Source: a candidate division WWE3 bacterium
GTDB lineage: Bacteria > Patescibacteriota > WWE3 > 9FT-COMBO-53-11
Direction: 5' to 3'
DNA length: 11,445 nt
Assembly: GCA_030620855.1 (NCBI GenBank)
Contig: JAUXIZ010000012.1
Coordinates: 1-11,445, forward strand
Shown here: piece after piece, positions 1 through 6,783 of the stretch
Layout of the letters: each line of letters opens with the position of its first letter
How positions within the stretch are numbered: position 1 is the stretch's first letter
Notes under the pieces: generated by a model
The model's database searches: none
What the model saw: only the letters and a program-made list of their open reading frames with translations
Told to the model about the DNA's origin: nothing
Position numbers and translations under genes: made by a program

Positions 1-129
1 GGACCTTACGTTCTCACTTCTTCAACTACCCTGGCTCTTTCTCCGGGCTTCTACAGCTACAGCTGGGAAGCCGATGAGGGATACGAGGGTTCTGGAGAAG
101 GAAGCTTCACGGTTCTGGATTGTTCGCAG
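1..129 (+). repeat. Partial first copy of the ~80-residue protein repeat
   Basis: Visible residues 1-43 align with the second half of the two complete copies. All share an aromatic hairpin of the type PGFYSYSWEADEGY, then a Gly/Glu-rich turn, then a closing cysteine (C41). The start of this copy lies outside the window, so the total number of copies is unknown. Confidence 0.7.
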
Positions 130-1248
130 ATTCCCGCCTCGGTGGAGATCAGCATCGGAACCTGTGAGTGGGACGGTGAGGAATCTACCACGATCGTATC
201 CTTCACCCTGGGTGAAGGCATAAGCGTGATTTTGGCTGGCGAAGCCGGGGTCGTCGCGTTCGACGAGTCCACGAGCTTTGCGCTCCCGCCCGGCTACTAC
301 TACTGGCAGGCCGTAGCGGACGAAGGTTACTACATTGTAGGGCCCTCCGAAGGCGAGTTTGCCGTTGCCTCCTGTGAACCAGGAGTCGTATCGGTTGCTG
401 TAACCTTTGGAGTCTGCGAGTTTGGAGAAGAAACCTCGAACACCGAGGTCACCTTCACTCTCTCGGGCAACGTTACGGTTACTCTCACGGGACCTGACGG
501 TTTCGAGCTGAAGCTAACCGAAACGGCCACCCTGGAACTTTTCGACGGCCACTACGAGTGGACCGCGGAAGCAGGCGAGGGCTCCGAGCTTGAGGGCCAG
601 GACTCCGGCGAGTTTGATCTCAACGAGTGTGAACCGCCAGACCTTCCCAAGTGCCCGACCTGCGGAGCGCCCATTCGCGAAACGAAGGGCGAATCCATGG
701 GCATCGCTTGGTTCTCTGATGTTCCTTGTGATCCCGAAAACCCCTGCAACTGGTACAAGACTCTCAACCCGTGGGTGAAGCTCTGGACTAGCATCGAGAG
801 CTTTTTCACTCAAAGCGGTGCAACGACTCCCCTCCAGGAGGTCGTTACCGCCAACGGGGACGTTTGTTACGTCTCGTTCTTCCGCGATCCGAAGGGTGAA
901 GGCGACTTCATTCTCTGGGGTCCGGACGGGTACGGGGATCGCTTCCGCGATCACGTTCAAGACAGCGAGCGCGCTCTACACAAGTACAGCGCTTGCTCGA
1001 TCTTCCCCAGCTGGTGCGACACTCGGCTGGTGGATGGTGTGGGGTACGCAGTGTGGCTTCCGGGTCATACGGTATCCGACTGGGCTCAGTTCCTGCTCGA
1101 CAACGGGTTCTTCCCGGACGAAGAGCACAGAGGAACGGCGTCTTTGGAGTGGGCGTACGCGCTTCGCGCCAACGGCTACCAAGCCCTCATGACTTGGGAC
1201 GGTGGTGACCTGAACAGCCTTCCGCTGTACCCGTTGCCTCCGCGGTAA
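1..1248 (+). CDS. Secreted cysteine-rich repeat protein, 3' part (family not recognised)
   Basis: The reading frame is open from base 1 to the TAA at 1246-1248, giving 415 visible residues; the true start lies outside the window. The GTG at 142 is only an internal valine. Residues 1-212 contain one partial and two full copies of a repeat of about 80 residues. Each is predicted beta-rich, acidic and Ser/Thr/Gly-rich, with a cysteine near each end (C55/C125 and C139/C210). A different C-terminal region follows (about 213-415). It opens with a CPTCG knuckle (C218, C221), has further cysteines (C243, C249 and later ones), and is rich in Trp and aromatic residues. No C-terminal membrane helix, LPXTG motif or second adjacent CxxC is visible. 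I infer an exported surface or extracellular protein whose repeats could be disulfide-stapled. Function is unknown. G+C is high: 36 of 60 bases in 121-180, against 21 of 60 in 6001-6060. Confidence 0.85.
   Translation, partial: GPYVLTSSTTLALSPGFYSYSWEADEGYEGSGEGSFTVLDCSQIPASVEISIGTCEWDGEESTTIVSFTLGEGISVILAGEAGVVAFDESTSFALPPGYYYWQAVADEGYYIVGPSEGEFAVASCEPGVVSVAVTFGVCEFGEETSNTEVTFTLSGNVTVTLTGPDGFELKLTETATLELFDGHYEWTAEAGEGSELEGQDSGEFDLNECEPPDLPKCPTCGAPIRETKGESMGIAWFSDVPCDPENPCNWYKTLNPWVKLWTSIESFFTQSGATTPLQEVVTANGDVCYVSFFRDPKGEGDFILWGPDGYGDRFRDHVQDSERALHKYSACSIFPSWCDTRLVDGVGYAVWLPGHTVSDWAQFLLDNGFFPDEEHRGTASLEWAYALRANGYQALMTWDGGDLNSLPLYPLPPR
142..381 (+). repeat. Protein repeat copy 2 (residues 48-127)
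   Basis: This is a full copy of 80 residues. It begins VEISIGTCEW and ends ASCEP. Conserved positions shared with copy 3 are the early GxCE(W/F), the FTL strand, the aromatic hairpin near the C-terminal half (PGYYYWQAVADEG) and the closing CEP. Confidence 0.75.
394..636 (+). repeat. Protein repeat copy 3 (residues 132-212)
   Basis: This is a full copy of 81 residues, joined to copy 2 by a four-residue linker (GVVS). It begins VAVTFGVCEF and ends NECEP, with FTLSG and DGHYEWTAEAGEG in matching positions. The copies are clearly diverged in sequence, which points to old duplication under selection for fold and cysteine positions. Confidence 0.75.
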
Positions 1249-1265
1249 TGTAGAAAACCCGTAAA

Positions 1266-1304
1266 AAGGTGCTTTTGAGCAATCAAAGGCACCTTCTTTT
1301 TTTT
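1266..1304. terminator. Strong intrinsic terminator between convergent genes
   Basis: A 13-bp stem (1266-1278 with 1283-1295, one G-T wobble) closes on a GCAA tetraloop of the stable GNRA class. On the + strand it is followed by C and eight T (1297-1304), a textbook intrinsic terminator for the repeat-protein gene. Read on the minus strand, the same stem is followed by five T (1267-1263), so it can also stop the long minus-strand operon ending with CcdA at 1359. Confidence 0.93.
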
Positions 1305-1358
1305 ACCCCAGTCAGAGAAGATAATCTAGAAAGGACACGATCTGGCGATCGCTAGCTT

Positions 1359-2075
1359 TTAAAAAGTAGCTCGAATCGAGTAGATCATATAAATACCCAA
1401 GGCGAGGAGGAAAACCCCGATCACTCCCCTGAGAAGGGCGCGATGTCTCTTTCGCCAACTTTCCAAAGCTTCCGAAGAAACACCAGAGTAGACCAACCCA
1501 CTCATGACAAGTAGGGGAAATACAAAGACCAAGTTGTAAAGAAGAAGATAAGGTACCGCAGTTGCGTACGTTCCTTTAGCCAGAAGCGCCAAGATGGCAA
1601 AGTAAGGTGCTCCGGTGCAGGGAAGCTCGACAAAGACCACAAAAACTCCCAAGAAAGCCGCGATCGCCATACTAAGAGCGGGGTGTTTTTTCTCAACCTT
1701 TTCAATTTGGGAAGTGTAGAGTTTAATTCTCTTGGCACCACCGGGAATAAGCTGTAGAGAAAAACCCTTGCCGTACCAGAAAAAGTCCTTGAGTTCTAAA
1801 AGACCTGCCAGAATGGCAACCGAGGCCGCCAACCAGTAAAAGAAGTTGGAGATACCAATTGAAATTGTCAACTGGATAATCCCAAACCCCAAGGCCAAAT
1901 AAGTCAAGTAAACCGCCAAAGAATAAACCAGCCCCCCGATCAGTATTCTTCGCGGACTTTTGAAAATCTTGGTCATATAAGCAATCAGGAAGATAAGCAC
2001 CCCAAAAACGCAAGGGTTGATACTGTCGACTGCGGCAGCAGCTATGACGATGGGTAAAGTCAATTCCGTTGGCAT
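1359..2075 (-). CDS. ccdA: CcdA-type transmembrane thiol-disulfide electron carrier
   Basis: This is a protein of 238 residues with about six membrane helices. CcdA/DsbD-beta proteins take electrons from cytoplasmic thioredoxin and pass them across the membrane to reduce extracytoplasmic thiols. The two signature cysteines are visible: C22 in DSINPCVFG (helix 1) and C153 in VELPCTGAPY (about helix 4). The Pro residues beside each are also typical. A basic, helical cytoplasmic loop lies around residues 110-132. I chose ATG 2075, one base after the stop of VKOR (TAA at 2079-2077), because the helix-1 motif begins directly after it. The frame is open further upstream to 2204, but that part overlaps VKOR and reads as non-family sequence. 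The spacing implies translational coupling with VKOR. It is the last gene of the minus-strand run. Confidence 0.9.
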   Translation of the reverse strand: MPTELTLPIVIAAAAVDSINPCVFGVLIFLIAYMTKIFKSPRRILIGGLVYSLAVYLTYLALGFGIIQLTISIGISNFFYWLAASVAILAGLLELKDFFWYGKGFSLQLIPGGAKRIKLYTSQIEKVEKKHPALSMAIAAFLGVFVVFVELPCTGAPYFAILALLAKGTYATAVPYLLLYNLVFVFPLLVMSGLVYSGVSSEALESWRKRHRALLRGVIGVFLLALGIYMIYSIRATF

Positions 2076-2076
2076 C

Positions 2077-2928
2077 TTATTCCGTTGGCTCCAATGGACA
2101 GCCGGAAATCTCCGAAAGGCGATCCATAGACTGCACTCCGATATGGCGTTCAAACTCAGTTTCGTTATCAGTACTTTCTCTAATCCAGGTAGGGGTCTTC
2201 TCAATGTTGCGCACTAGGCACCGGTCGGTCTGAGGGTTATCCCCGCGAGGGTCGCACTCGACCTCCTCAACGTAAGCGAAAGAGTCTCCGAACAAGCGCT
2301 TCTGCCGAATACAGTTGGGGCACCAATAGGTTCCGTACATCGCCCATCCTTCTTCTGTCAAGCACTGGGCAAAAGCGTCGTAGTTCTTGCTGGGAGTGGT
2401 ACTTCTTTGAGTGATATACATCGTACCGATTCCTAAGACCCCGATCAGAAGAGCTCCCCACAACCAGGAGGTTTTAAACTCTATCTTTTCCAAACGAATA
2501 TGCCGCAACGCAGCCGCCCCAATAAACAGCATCAAAACTTTAGAAAACTCGCAGAAAATGCAAATGGTCTCAAGAATGAAAATCTCCGCGTAGGTCAAGT
2601 AAAGAGAAAAAACAAAAGAAGCAATCGTCGAAAAGAGAATTAGGGGATAGGTAAGAGCGCCTGCGGCTCCGCTTAAAACAAGTCCCAAGACCAAAGCAAA
2701 GTACGAAAACCCCAGAATCGCAACGGGAATTCCAAAAATCTCCGAGTAAATGCTCTGATTGACCGCTGAGCAAGAGAGACCTTCGGAAAGGTCGCAGAAA
2801 GAGGACGCTCCTTCCGTAAACTTAAGGTAGGCGAGATAAGCCATCACGACCATCCCCAAAATTGATAAAGCGGCGATCAGAATGCCGGTCCTGCTTCTCT
2901 TAGTTTTCTGTTCAGAGTTGGCAATCAT
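2077..2928 (-). CDS. VKOR-thioredoxin fusion, disulfide-generating membrane enzyme (DsbB replacement)
   Basis: This is 283 residues. The N-terminal part (about 15-172) is a vitamin K epoxide reductase domain with membrane helices. It has the loop cysteines C45 and C53, the active-site pair C123-I-F-C126, and a conserved serine six residues after C53 (S59) as in studied bacterial homologues. The C-terminal part (about 183-283) is a thioredoxin-like domain with W-C203-P-N-C206 and the usual cis-proline in TPTW (P246). Extra cysteines occur at 189, 225, 237 and 277. In fused bacterial VKORs the enzyme oxidises its own Trx domain or a DsbA and passes electrons to a quinone; its active sites face outside the cytoplasm. 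The DsbA partner is probably the gene at 9719-10477. The gene starts at ATG 2928 with a weak purine-rich leader, 72 bases after the preceding ABC ATPase, and is followed almost without gap by ccdA. Confidence 0.93.
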   Translation of the reverse strand: MIANSEQKTKRSRTGILIAALSILGMVVMAYLAYLKFTEGASSFCDLSEGLSCSAVNQSIYSEIFGIPVAILGFSYFALVLGLVLSGAAGALTYPLILFSTIASFVFSLYLTYAEIFILETICIFCEFSKVLMLFIGAAALRHIRLEKIEFKTSWLWGALLIGVLGIGTMYITQRSTTPSKNYDAFAQCLTEEGWAMYGTYWCPNCIRQKRLFGDSFAYVEEVECDPRGDNPQTDRCLVRNIEKTPTWIRESTDNETEFERHIGVQSMDRLSEISGCPLEPTE

Positions 2929-2946
2929 TCGGACTTCTTAAGATTA

Positions 2947-2973
2947 CTATAAACCAGCAAAGACAGTTTATAG
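2947..2973. promoter_or_regulatory. 8-bp inverted repeat upstream of VKOR (possible operator or leader hairpin)
   Basis: CTATAAAC (2947-2954) and GTTTATAG (2966-2973) are perfect inverted repeats separated by 11 bases. They lie 18 bases upstream of the VKOR start codon. The position fits a repressor-binding dyad or a weak leader hairpin. The AT-rich arms also include TATAGT on the minus strand, a possible -10 element, but I see no convincing -35 box. Confidence 0.4.
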
Positions 2974-2976
2974 CTA

Positions 2977-2992
2977 GTGATCACAAGATCAC
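2977..2992. repeat. Palindromic element, copy A (GTGATC-ACAA-GATCAC)
   Basis: This is a perfect 6-bp inverted repeat with a four-base centre, eight bases after the stop of ABC ATPase 2 (minus strand). The left arm extends with CTA (2974-2976). The identical 16-base string occurs once more, at 7531-7546. No T-run follows on either strand, so it does not look like a terminator. Confidence 0.8.
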
Positions 2993-3000
2993 GTTCTACA

Positions 3001-3669
3001 TCAGTCGCGTATCTTTCCATCCAAAATATCAACGGTGCGATCCGCGATTTTGGCAATCCGCTCATCATGGGTTACGCTGATTAAAGTCACGTCTTTTTCC
3101 TTATTAAGAGTCGTCAAAAGTTTGATGATTTCATCCCCTGTTTTGGAATCCAAATTCCCGGTTGGCTCATCCGCCAAAACTATTTTGGGATCGTTTATCA
3201 GCGCCCGGGCAATCGCCACCCGTTGCTGCTCTCCCCCGGAAAGCTGAAATGGACGATGATATATCCTCTCTTCCAACCCGACTTGGTTGAGAAGGTAACG
3301 AGCCCGCTCACGATAACTGTCTTGCCCCATCGGAATAGTGGGAATCAAAACGTTTTCGATCGCCGTAAGGGTGGGTACAAGATAGTAGTTTTGGAAAACA
3401 AAGCCGATTTTCTCCCTCCTTATCCGGTAAAGATTCCTTTCGGGAACCTCGCTAATCTTCACCCCATCAATAAAAATCTCACCCGAGGTGGGTTTTCCCA
3501 AAGCGCCCAACATGTTAAGAAGCGTCGTCTTGCCCGATCCGGAAGGCCCCATGATAGAAATCGCTTCGCCGCGGGCGATCGAAAGAGTCACTTTATCCAA
3601 GGCGGCGATCTCGGTCTCACCCAACTTGTATATTTTTGATACTTTATCCAACTTCGCTATTTCCGACAT
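3001..3669 (-). CDS. MacB/LolD-type ABC transporter ATPase (pair 2)
   Basis: This is a protein of 222 residues, the normal size for a stand-alone MacB/LolD-family nucleotide-binding subunit. It shows Walker A GPSGSGKT (41-48), Q-loop Q93, signature LSGGEQQ (143-149), Walker B IVLADE (163-168), the family-typical PTGNLDS after it, and switch histidine H201. It should power the FtsX-fold permease encoded just upstream (3675-4868) from the cytoplasmic face. I chose ATG 3669: a clear Shine-Dalgarno precedes it and the preceding permease stop is at 3675. The frame remains open to 3948, but that extra stretch overlaps the permease and reads as low-quality Cys/Trp-rich sequence. The substrate is unknown. 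Members of this family usually drive export or mechanotransmission rather than uptake. Confidence 0.95.
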   Translation of the reverse strand: MSEIAKLDKVSKIYKLGETEIAALDKVTLSIARGEAISIMGPSGSGKTTLLNMLGALGKPTSGEIFIDGVKISEVPERNLYRIRREKIGFVFQNYYLVPTLTAIENVLIPTIPMGQDSYRERARYLLNQVGLEERIYHRPFQLSGGEQQRVAIARALINDPKIVLADEPTGNLDSKTGDEIIKLLTTLNKEKDVTLISVTHDERIAKIADRTVDILDGKIRD

Positions 3670-3674
3670 TGTAC

Positions 3675-4868
3675 CTATTCTCCCCTCAAAGTCTTTATTG
3701 GAGAAACTCTCGCCGCAGAGACGGCCGGAATTATTCCACCCAGAAGTCCCGTCACAATTCCCACCCCGGCGGCCCAAGCAAAAATATCCCAAGTAAAAGC
3801 AATAAATTGACGATCCGAAACGGCACCGGCAAGTTTTTGCAAACCCAAAGCTGCTCCACTGCCAACCAGAAGCCCAAACCCGGCGCCCAATATAGAGAGT
3901 GTCAAAGAAGTAATCACAACCGATACAATCACGTTCCGGTTGCTCCATCCGCCGGCCTTCAAAATCCCAAATTCCTGACGGCGCTCAAAAACCGTCAGAA
4001 GCATCACTACCATAACCGCCGTGCCGCCCGCCGCCGCGGCTACTAAGGAAATGCTCAAAAGGAAGAGATTGAAAACATCCAAGAACGAGCTTAAACTCTC
4101 AAAGATGTTCGCCGGAACGGATGCGGAAACCGGAGAATCAGACTCCTTAAAAAACTCCTCTATACTATTTGCAATATCGTTAACCTCCTCTGGATTAGAA
4201 ACCCTTACCAAGATGCCGCTAATTTGATTTTCTTTGAGATCGGCAAGATCGCGGGCGGTCTTCTCGTTTGCAAAAAGCCCGTTGTCGTTGGTGGGTTCGC
4301 CAGTCTTAAAAATCCCCACCAGCTCGAGATCTAAAGTCTCTCTGGTCGAACCAATTGGAACCGCGATCTTATCTCCGACCTTCAGATCAAAATCGGCAAA
4401 CCTGGAAACATCAAATATCTCAGAGCCGGCAATAACCTCGTTATCATTTTCAAAACTGCGGCCCTCAACTATGTTTTGATTAGGGTTTCCAAAAATCTCT
4501 CCGTCCACAATGACTCCAGTCAATCCGACCCCAAAGCTCCTTAAAGGCCCAAACTTATCAGACCGAACCGGCGCAGAAACAAAAGAAGCCGCCGAATCAA
4601 TACCTTCCAAACCTTCGATCTTATCCGCGTAGGATTTAGGAATAGGATCGCCGGTCGTCCCTAAAAATCTGCCAAACAGACTACCGCCTTCAGAAGAAAC
4701 GGAGATAGTGCCGGAAAGACTCTGGAAGGTTGTATTGAACCGAGACTCAATCCCGCCGGATAAAGAAAGGAGAACCACCAAAAGCCCCGAGCCAAGCCCC
4801 ACCCCAATGATGGCCAAAACCGAAACTGTTTTTCGCCGGAATGCAGAAAGAATCGCGAACTTAAACAT
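3675..4868 (-). CDS. MacB-like FtsX-fold ABC permease (pair 2)
   Basis: This is 397 residues with MacB topology: one N-terminal membrane helix (about 15-37), a large extracytoplasmic domain (about 40-262, MacB_PCD type), then three helices (about 266-292, 314-340, 361-384). The cytoplasmic coupling motif EFGILKAGGWS (299-309) lies between helices 2 and 3. The C-terminus ends in SPIKTLRGE, typical of this family. It forms a homodimer, or a heterodimer with another permease, and works with the ATPase encoded five bases downstream. The start ATG 4868 lacks a recognisable Shine-Dalgarno, although a 95-base leader precedes it. No HlyD/MacA adaptor gene is in the window, consistent with a single-membrane cell. 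The substrate is unknown; peptide or antimicrobial export is one possibility. Confidence 0.92.
   Translation of the reverse strand: MFKFAILSAFRRKTVSVLAIIGVGLGSGLLVVLLSLSGGIESRFNTTFQSLSGTISVSSEGGSLFGRFLGTTGDPIPKSYADKIEGLEGIDSAASFVSAPVRSDKFGPLRSFGVGLTGVIVDGEIFGNPNQNIVEGRSFENDNEVIAGSEIFDVSRFADFDLKVGDKIAVPIGSTRETLDLELVGIFKTGEPTNDNGLFANEKTARDLADLKENQISGILVRVSNPEEVNDIANSIEEFFKESDSPVSASVPANIFESLSSFLDVFNLFLLSISLVAAAAGGTAVMVVMLLTVFERRQEFGILKAGGWSNRNVIVSVVITSLTLSILGAGFGLLVGSGAALGLQKLAGAVSDRQFIAFTWDIFAWAAGVGIVTGLLGGIIPAVSAARVSPIKTLRGE
3680..3686 (-). promoter_or_regulatory. Shine-Dalgarno AGGGGAG for ABC ATPase 2
   Basis: On the minus strand AGGGGAG ends 10 bases before the ATG at 3669. It lies inside the last codons of the upstream permease gene. 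It is the clearest ribosome-binding site in the operon and fixes the ATPase start at 3669 rather than the longer open frame. Confidence 0.7.
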
Positions 4869-4869
4869 A

Positions 4870-4916
4870 AATAGTATTAGGCGGTCGCCTCAGGCGACTT
4901 AGCTAATTAATAGTAT
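4870..4916. repeat. Hairpin bracketed by 8-bp direct repeats in the permease-2 leader
   Basis: AATAGTAT occurs at 4870-4877 and again at 4909-4916. Between them is a perfect inverted repeat GTCGCCT-C-AGGCGAC (4884-4898), followed by the palindrome TTAGCTAA (4899-4906). This lies in the 95-base gap between ABC ATPase 1 (stop 4964) and permease 2 (start 4868), the largest gap inside the minus-strand operon. On the minus strand the second direct repeat overlaps TATACT, a plausible -10 box, but no good -35 box is seen. It could be a leader or attenuator structure with a second promoter, or the scar of a tiny insertion. Confidence 0.45.
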
Positions 4917-4963
4917 ACCGAACTAACTTCAGTCGGGAGTTTAGAGTATGGCTCTAGACAAAA

Positions 4964-5653
4964 CTACTTTCGTTGAGAAAGCTTCCCATCCTCCAACCAA
5001 AAAACCCTGTCTACCACATCAGCAAGTTTCTCATCGTGAGAAACAATCACGACACTTCCACCGTGGTCTTCTACAACGCGGATCAATCTCTCCACCACTT
5101 TTTGGCCAATTTTGGAATCCAAATTTCCCGTCGGCTCATCCGCCAAAACAACTTTAGGGTTGTTAATCAGGGATCGGGCAATTGCAACCCGCTGCTGCTC
5201 CCCTCCAGACAATTGGAATGGCTTGTGCAACTTCCTCCTCCCTAAACCAAGCTCTCCGATAAGCTTCAAGGCGATCTCCTCCGATTCTTTACGCTCCTCG
5301 CCAGCCAAAAGCCGAGGAACCATTACGTTCTCCCAAGCCGAAAGATTAGACAACAGATTAAAGTGTTGAAAAATGAAACCAATGTGCTCCCTTCTAACTT
5401 GCGGCAATCTACGCTCAGAAAGCTTGGTTATATCCAGCTCATCTACAAAAACCCTCCCACTGGTTGGCTTCATCAACGCCCCCGCAATTGAAAGTAAAGT
5501 TGTTTTGCCGGATCCGGAAGGCCCCATAATCAAAACAACCTCCTTAGCATAAATACTGAGATTTACATTAGTCAGAGCCTGCACCTTTGTATGTCCTTTG
5601 CCGTAAACTTTGCTTACTTGTTCAAGTTTTAAAACTTCCGTCATCTTGTTCAT
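4964..5653 (-). CDS. MacB/LolD-type ABC transporter ATPase (pair 1)
   Basis: This is 229 residues. Walker A GPSGSGKT (44-51), Q-loop Q96, signature LSGGEQQ (148-154), Walker B VVLADE (168-173), PTGNLDS and switch H206 are all intact, so it should be an active ATPase. It is similar throughout to the ATPase at 3001-3669, and the two pairs probably arose by duplication or were recruited from the same family. Its ATG at 5653 overlaps the TGA of the upstream permease as ATGA, indicating translational coupling. A second in-frame ATG at 5644 (MTEV) would give a protein three residues shorter, and the choice does not affect any motif. Expected partner: permease 5650-6747. Confidence 0.95.
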   Translation of the reverse strand: MNKMTEVLKLEQVSKVYGKGHTKVQALTNVNLSIYAKEVVLIMGPSGSGKTTLLSIAGALMKPTSGRVFVDELDITKLSERRLPQVRREHIGFIFQHFNLLSNLSAWENVMVPRLLAGEERKESEEIALKLIGELGLGRRKLHKPFQLSGGEQQRVAIARSLINNPKVVLADEPTGNLDSKIGQKVVERLIRVVEDHGGSVVIVSHDEKLADVVDRVFWLEDGKLSQRK

Positions 5654-6747
5654 TTGAAGGTGTCAACCGGATCCAAAGAAGCCAACTTTCTCACTGGCAC
5701 AAACGAGGATATAAAACCCATACCTATGGTTACCGCAAAAATTACCAGGAGATCTTCCCAACGTATAACCGTTACAAACTCTGGAACAATATAGGAAGCT
5801 GTGTAATTGACAAGATAGGCAAGTGGAACACCTAATATAAAACCAACAACACTGGTCAAAAGGCTTTGTTGGAAAACAATCTTGTAAACGGTTACATTGC
5901 TTGCACCGATAGCCTTGAGAATACCGTACTCCCGCAAGCGTTCCAAAACGTCAGTATAGGTTGTCAATCCTATAACTATAACCCCTACCAGAAAGGAGAC
6001 AAAAATCAAAACCGAAATAAAAGGAAGCATCCCATCTTCGACAACCTTTCGGTTGTTTTTAGCAAAATCTTCCTTGGGAAAAGCCCGTACATCCTCAATC
6101 TCCTCTTCAATCTTCTCCCCTACCGTCCCAGGATCGCCTTCTACAGCGACTAGAAAGAAGTTTGTAAAGTCAGGAGTTTTGAAAAGCTCCTTTGCTTCAG
6201 AAAAGGTTATAAACGACAGTTGGAAGGTAACCAAGTTACCGCCTTCGGATATCCCAACTACTTCAAACTCCTTATCGCCAAGTGAAACTTTGTCCCCAAC
6301 CTCCAACCCCAACTTGTTGGTGTAAACTCGATCAAGAACAATCTCAGCATCGCCAGAGACAGAAACACCATCAACTATATTAGAAGGGCCACCCGCACCA
6401 CCTGGTTCAGAACCGAAGATAAGAGTATAAACAGTTTCCCCACGAACTTTAGACTCGCTCAACCGGGCTAGAATGGGGTCTACTTTGGTAACTCCCTCAA
6501 TATCTTCAATCTCAGCCTTAAGCTCGGATGGGAAAAGAGAAGTGGAAAAAAAGAAATCCCTCGTTCCTTCCTGAACCACCCAAAGATCTGCATCAATTTC
6601 CTCCACATATAGCCCCACTTTCTCCTTAACGCCATTATAAAAACTTAAGTTAACAACAATCAAAAGAACCGAAAAAGCGACCCCGCCTACTGATAAGAGA
6701 AATCTAAACTTTTCCGAAAATAAGTTCTTCTTAGCAAGAAAAAACAT
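5650..6747 (-). CDS. MacB-like FtsX-fold ABC permease (pair 1)
   Basis: This is 365 residues with the same topology as the other permease: helix 1 (about 16-36), a large extracytoplasmic domain (about 40-238), then helices at about 240-262, 292-312 and 331-352. The coupling motif EYGILKAIGAS is at 273-283, and the C-terminus LDPVDTFK is typical of this family. It overlaps its ATPase gene by four bases. The sequence is clearly diverged from permease 2, and its extracytoplasmic domain is shorter, so the two systems probably handle different substrates or form a mixed complex. The gene is AT-rich compared with its surroundings (21 G+C of 60 in 6001-6060). Its ATG lies 36 bases after the ZIP stop, behind a weak GGGA leader. 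Confidence 0.92.
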   Translation of the reverse strand: MFFLAKKNLFSEKFRFLLSVGGVAFSVLLIVVNLSFYNGVKEKVGLYVEEIDADLWVVQEGTRDFFFSTSLFPSELKAEIEDIEGVTKVDPILARLSESKVRGETVYTLIFGSEPGGAGGPSNIVDGVSVSGDAEIVLDRVYTNKLGLEVGDKVSLGDKEFEVVGISEGGNLVTFQLSFITFSEAKELFKTPDFTNFFLVAVEGDPGTVGEKIEEEIEDVRAFPKEDFAKNNRKVVEDGMLPFISVLIFVSFLVGVIVIGLTTYTDVLERLREYGILKAIGASNVTVYKIVFQQSLLTSVVGFILGVPLAYLVNYTASYIVPEFVTVIRWEDLLVIFAVTIGMGFISSFVPVRKLASLDPVDTFK

Positions 6748-6783
6748 CTTTTTATTCCCAGTCGTAAACCTTATCCTCAGCCA

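Noticed and set aside
142..144. GTG at 142 as the start of the repeat-protein gene
   Set aside because: The frame is open to base 1 and upstream residues align with the internal repeats, so the GTG is an internal valine and the gene is truncated by the window edge.
514..960. 148-codon minus-strand frame opposite the repeat-protein gene
   Set aside because: It is antisense to a clearly coding repeat region and its translation has no recognisable features; treated as a shadow.
1345..1352. GCGATCGC (HIP1-like) octamer
   Set aside because: Only one perfect copy was noticed by eye, with a few partial CGATCG sites elsewhere; not enough to claim a repeat system or a cyanobacterial origin.
2076..2204. 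N-terminal extension of CcdA to 2204
   Set aside because: It overlaps the end of VKOR and reads as non-family sequence. The ATG at 2075 sits right before the helix-1 motif DSINPC.
2977..2992. GTGATC palindrome as an intrinsic terminator for the ABC block
   Set aside because: The stem is only six pairs and no T-run follows on either strand, in either copy.
3223..3639. 138-codon plus-strand frame inside ABC ATPase 2
   Set aside because: It is antisense to conserved ABC motifs and has no features of its own.
3670..3948. 93-residue N-terminal extension of ABC ATPase 2
   Set aside because: It overlaps the permease gene in another frame, is Cys/Trp-rich and unlike the family. A strong Shine-Dalgarno supports the ATG at 3669.
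3001..6747. LolCDE lipoprotein release system
   Set aside because: The ATPases resemble LolD, but no LolA/LolB, adaptor or outer-membrane gene is present, and the permeases match the broader MacB/FtsX family. A substrate cannot be claimed.
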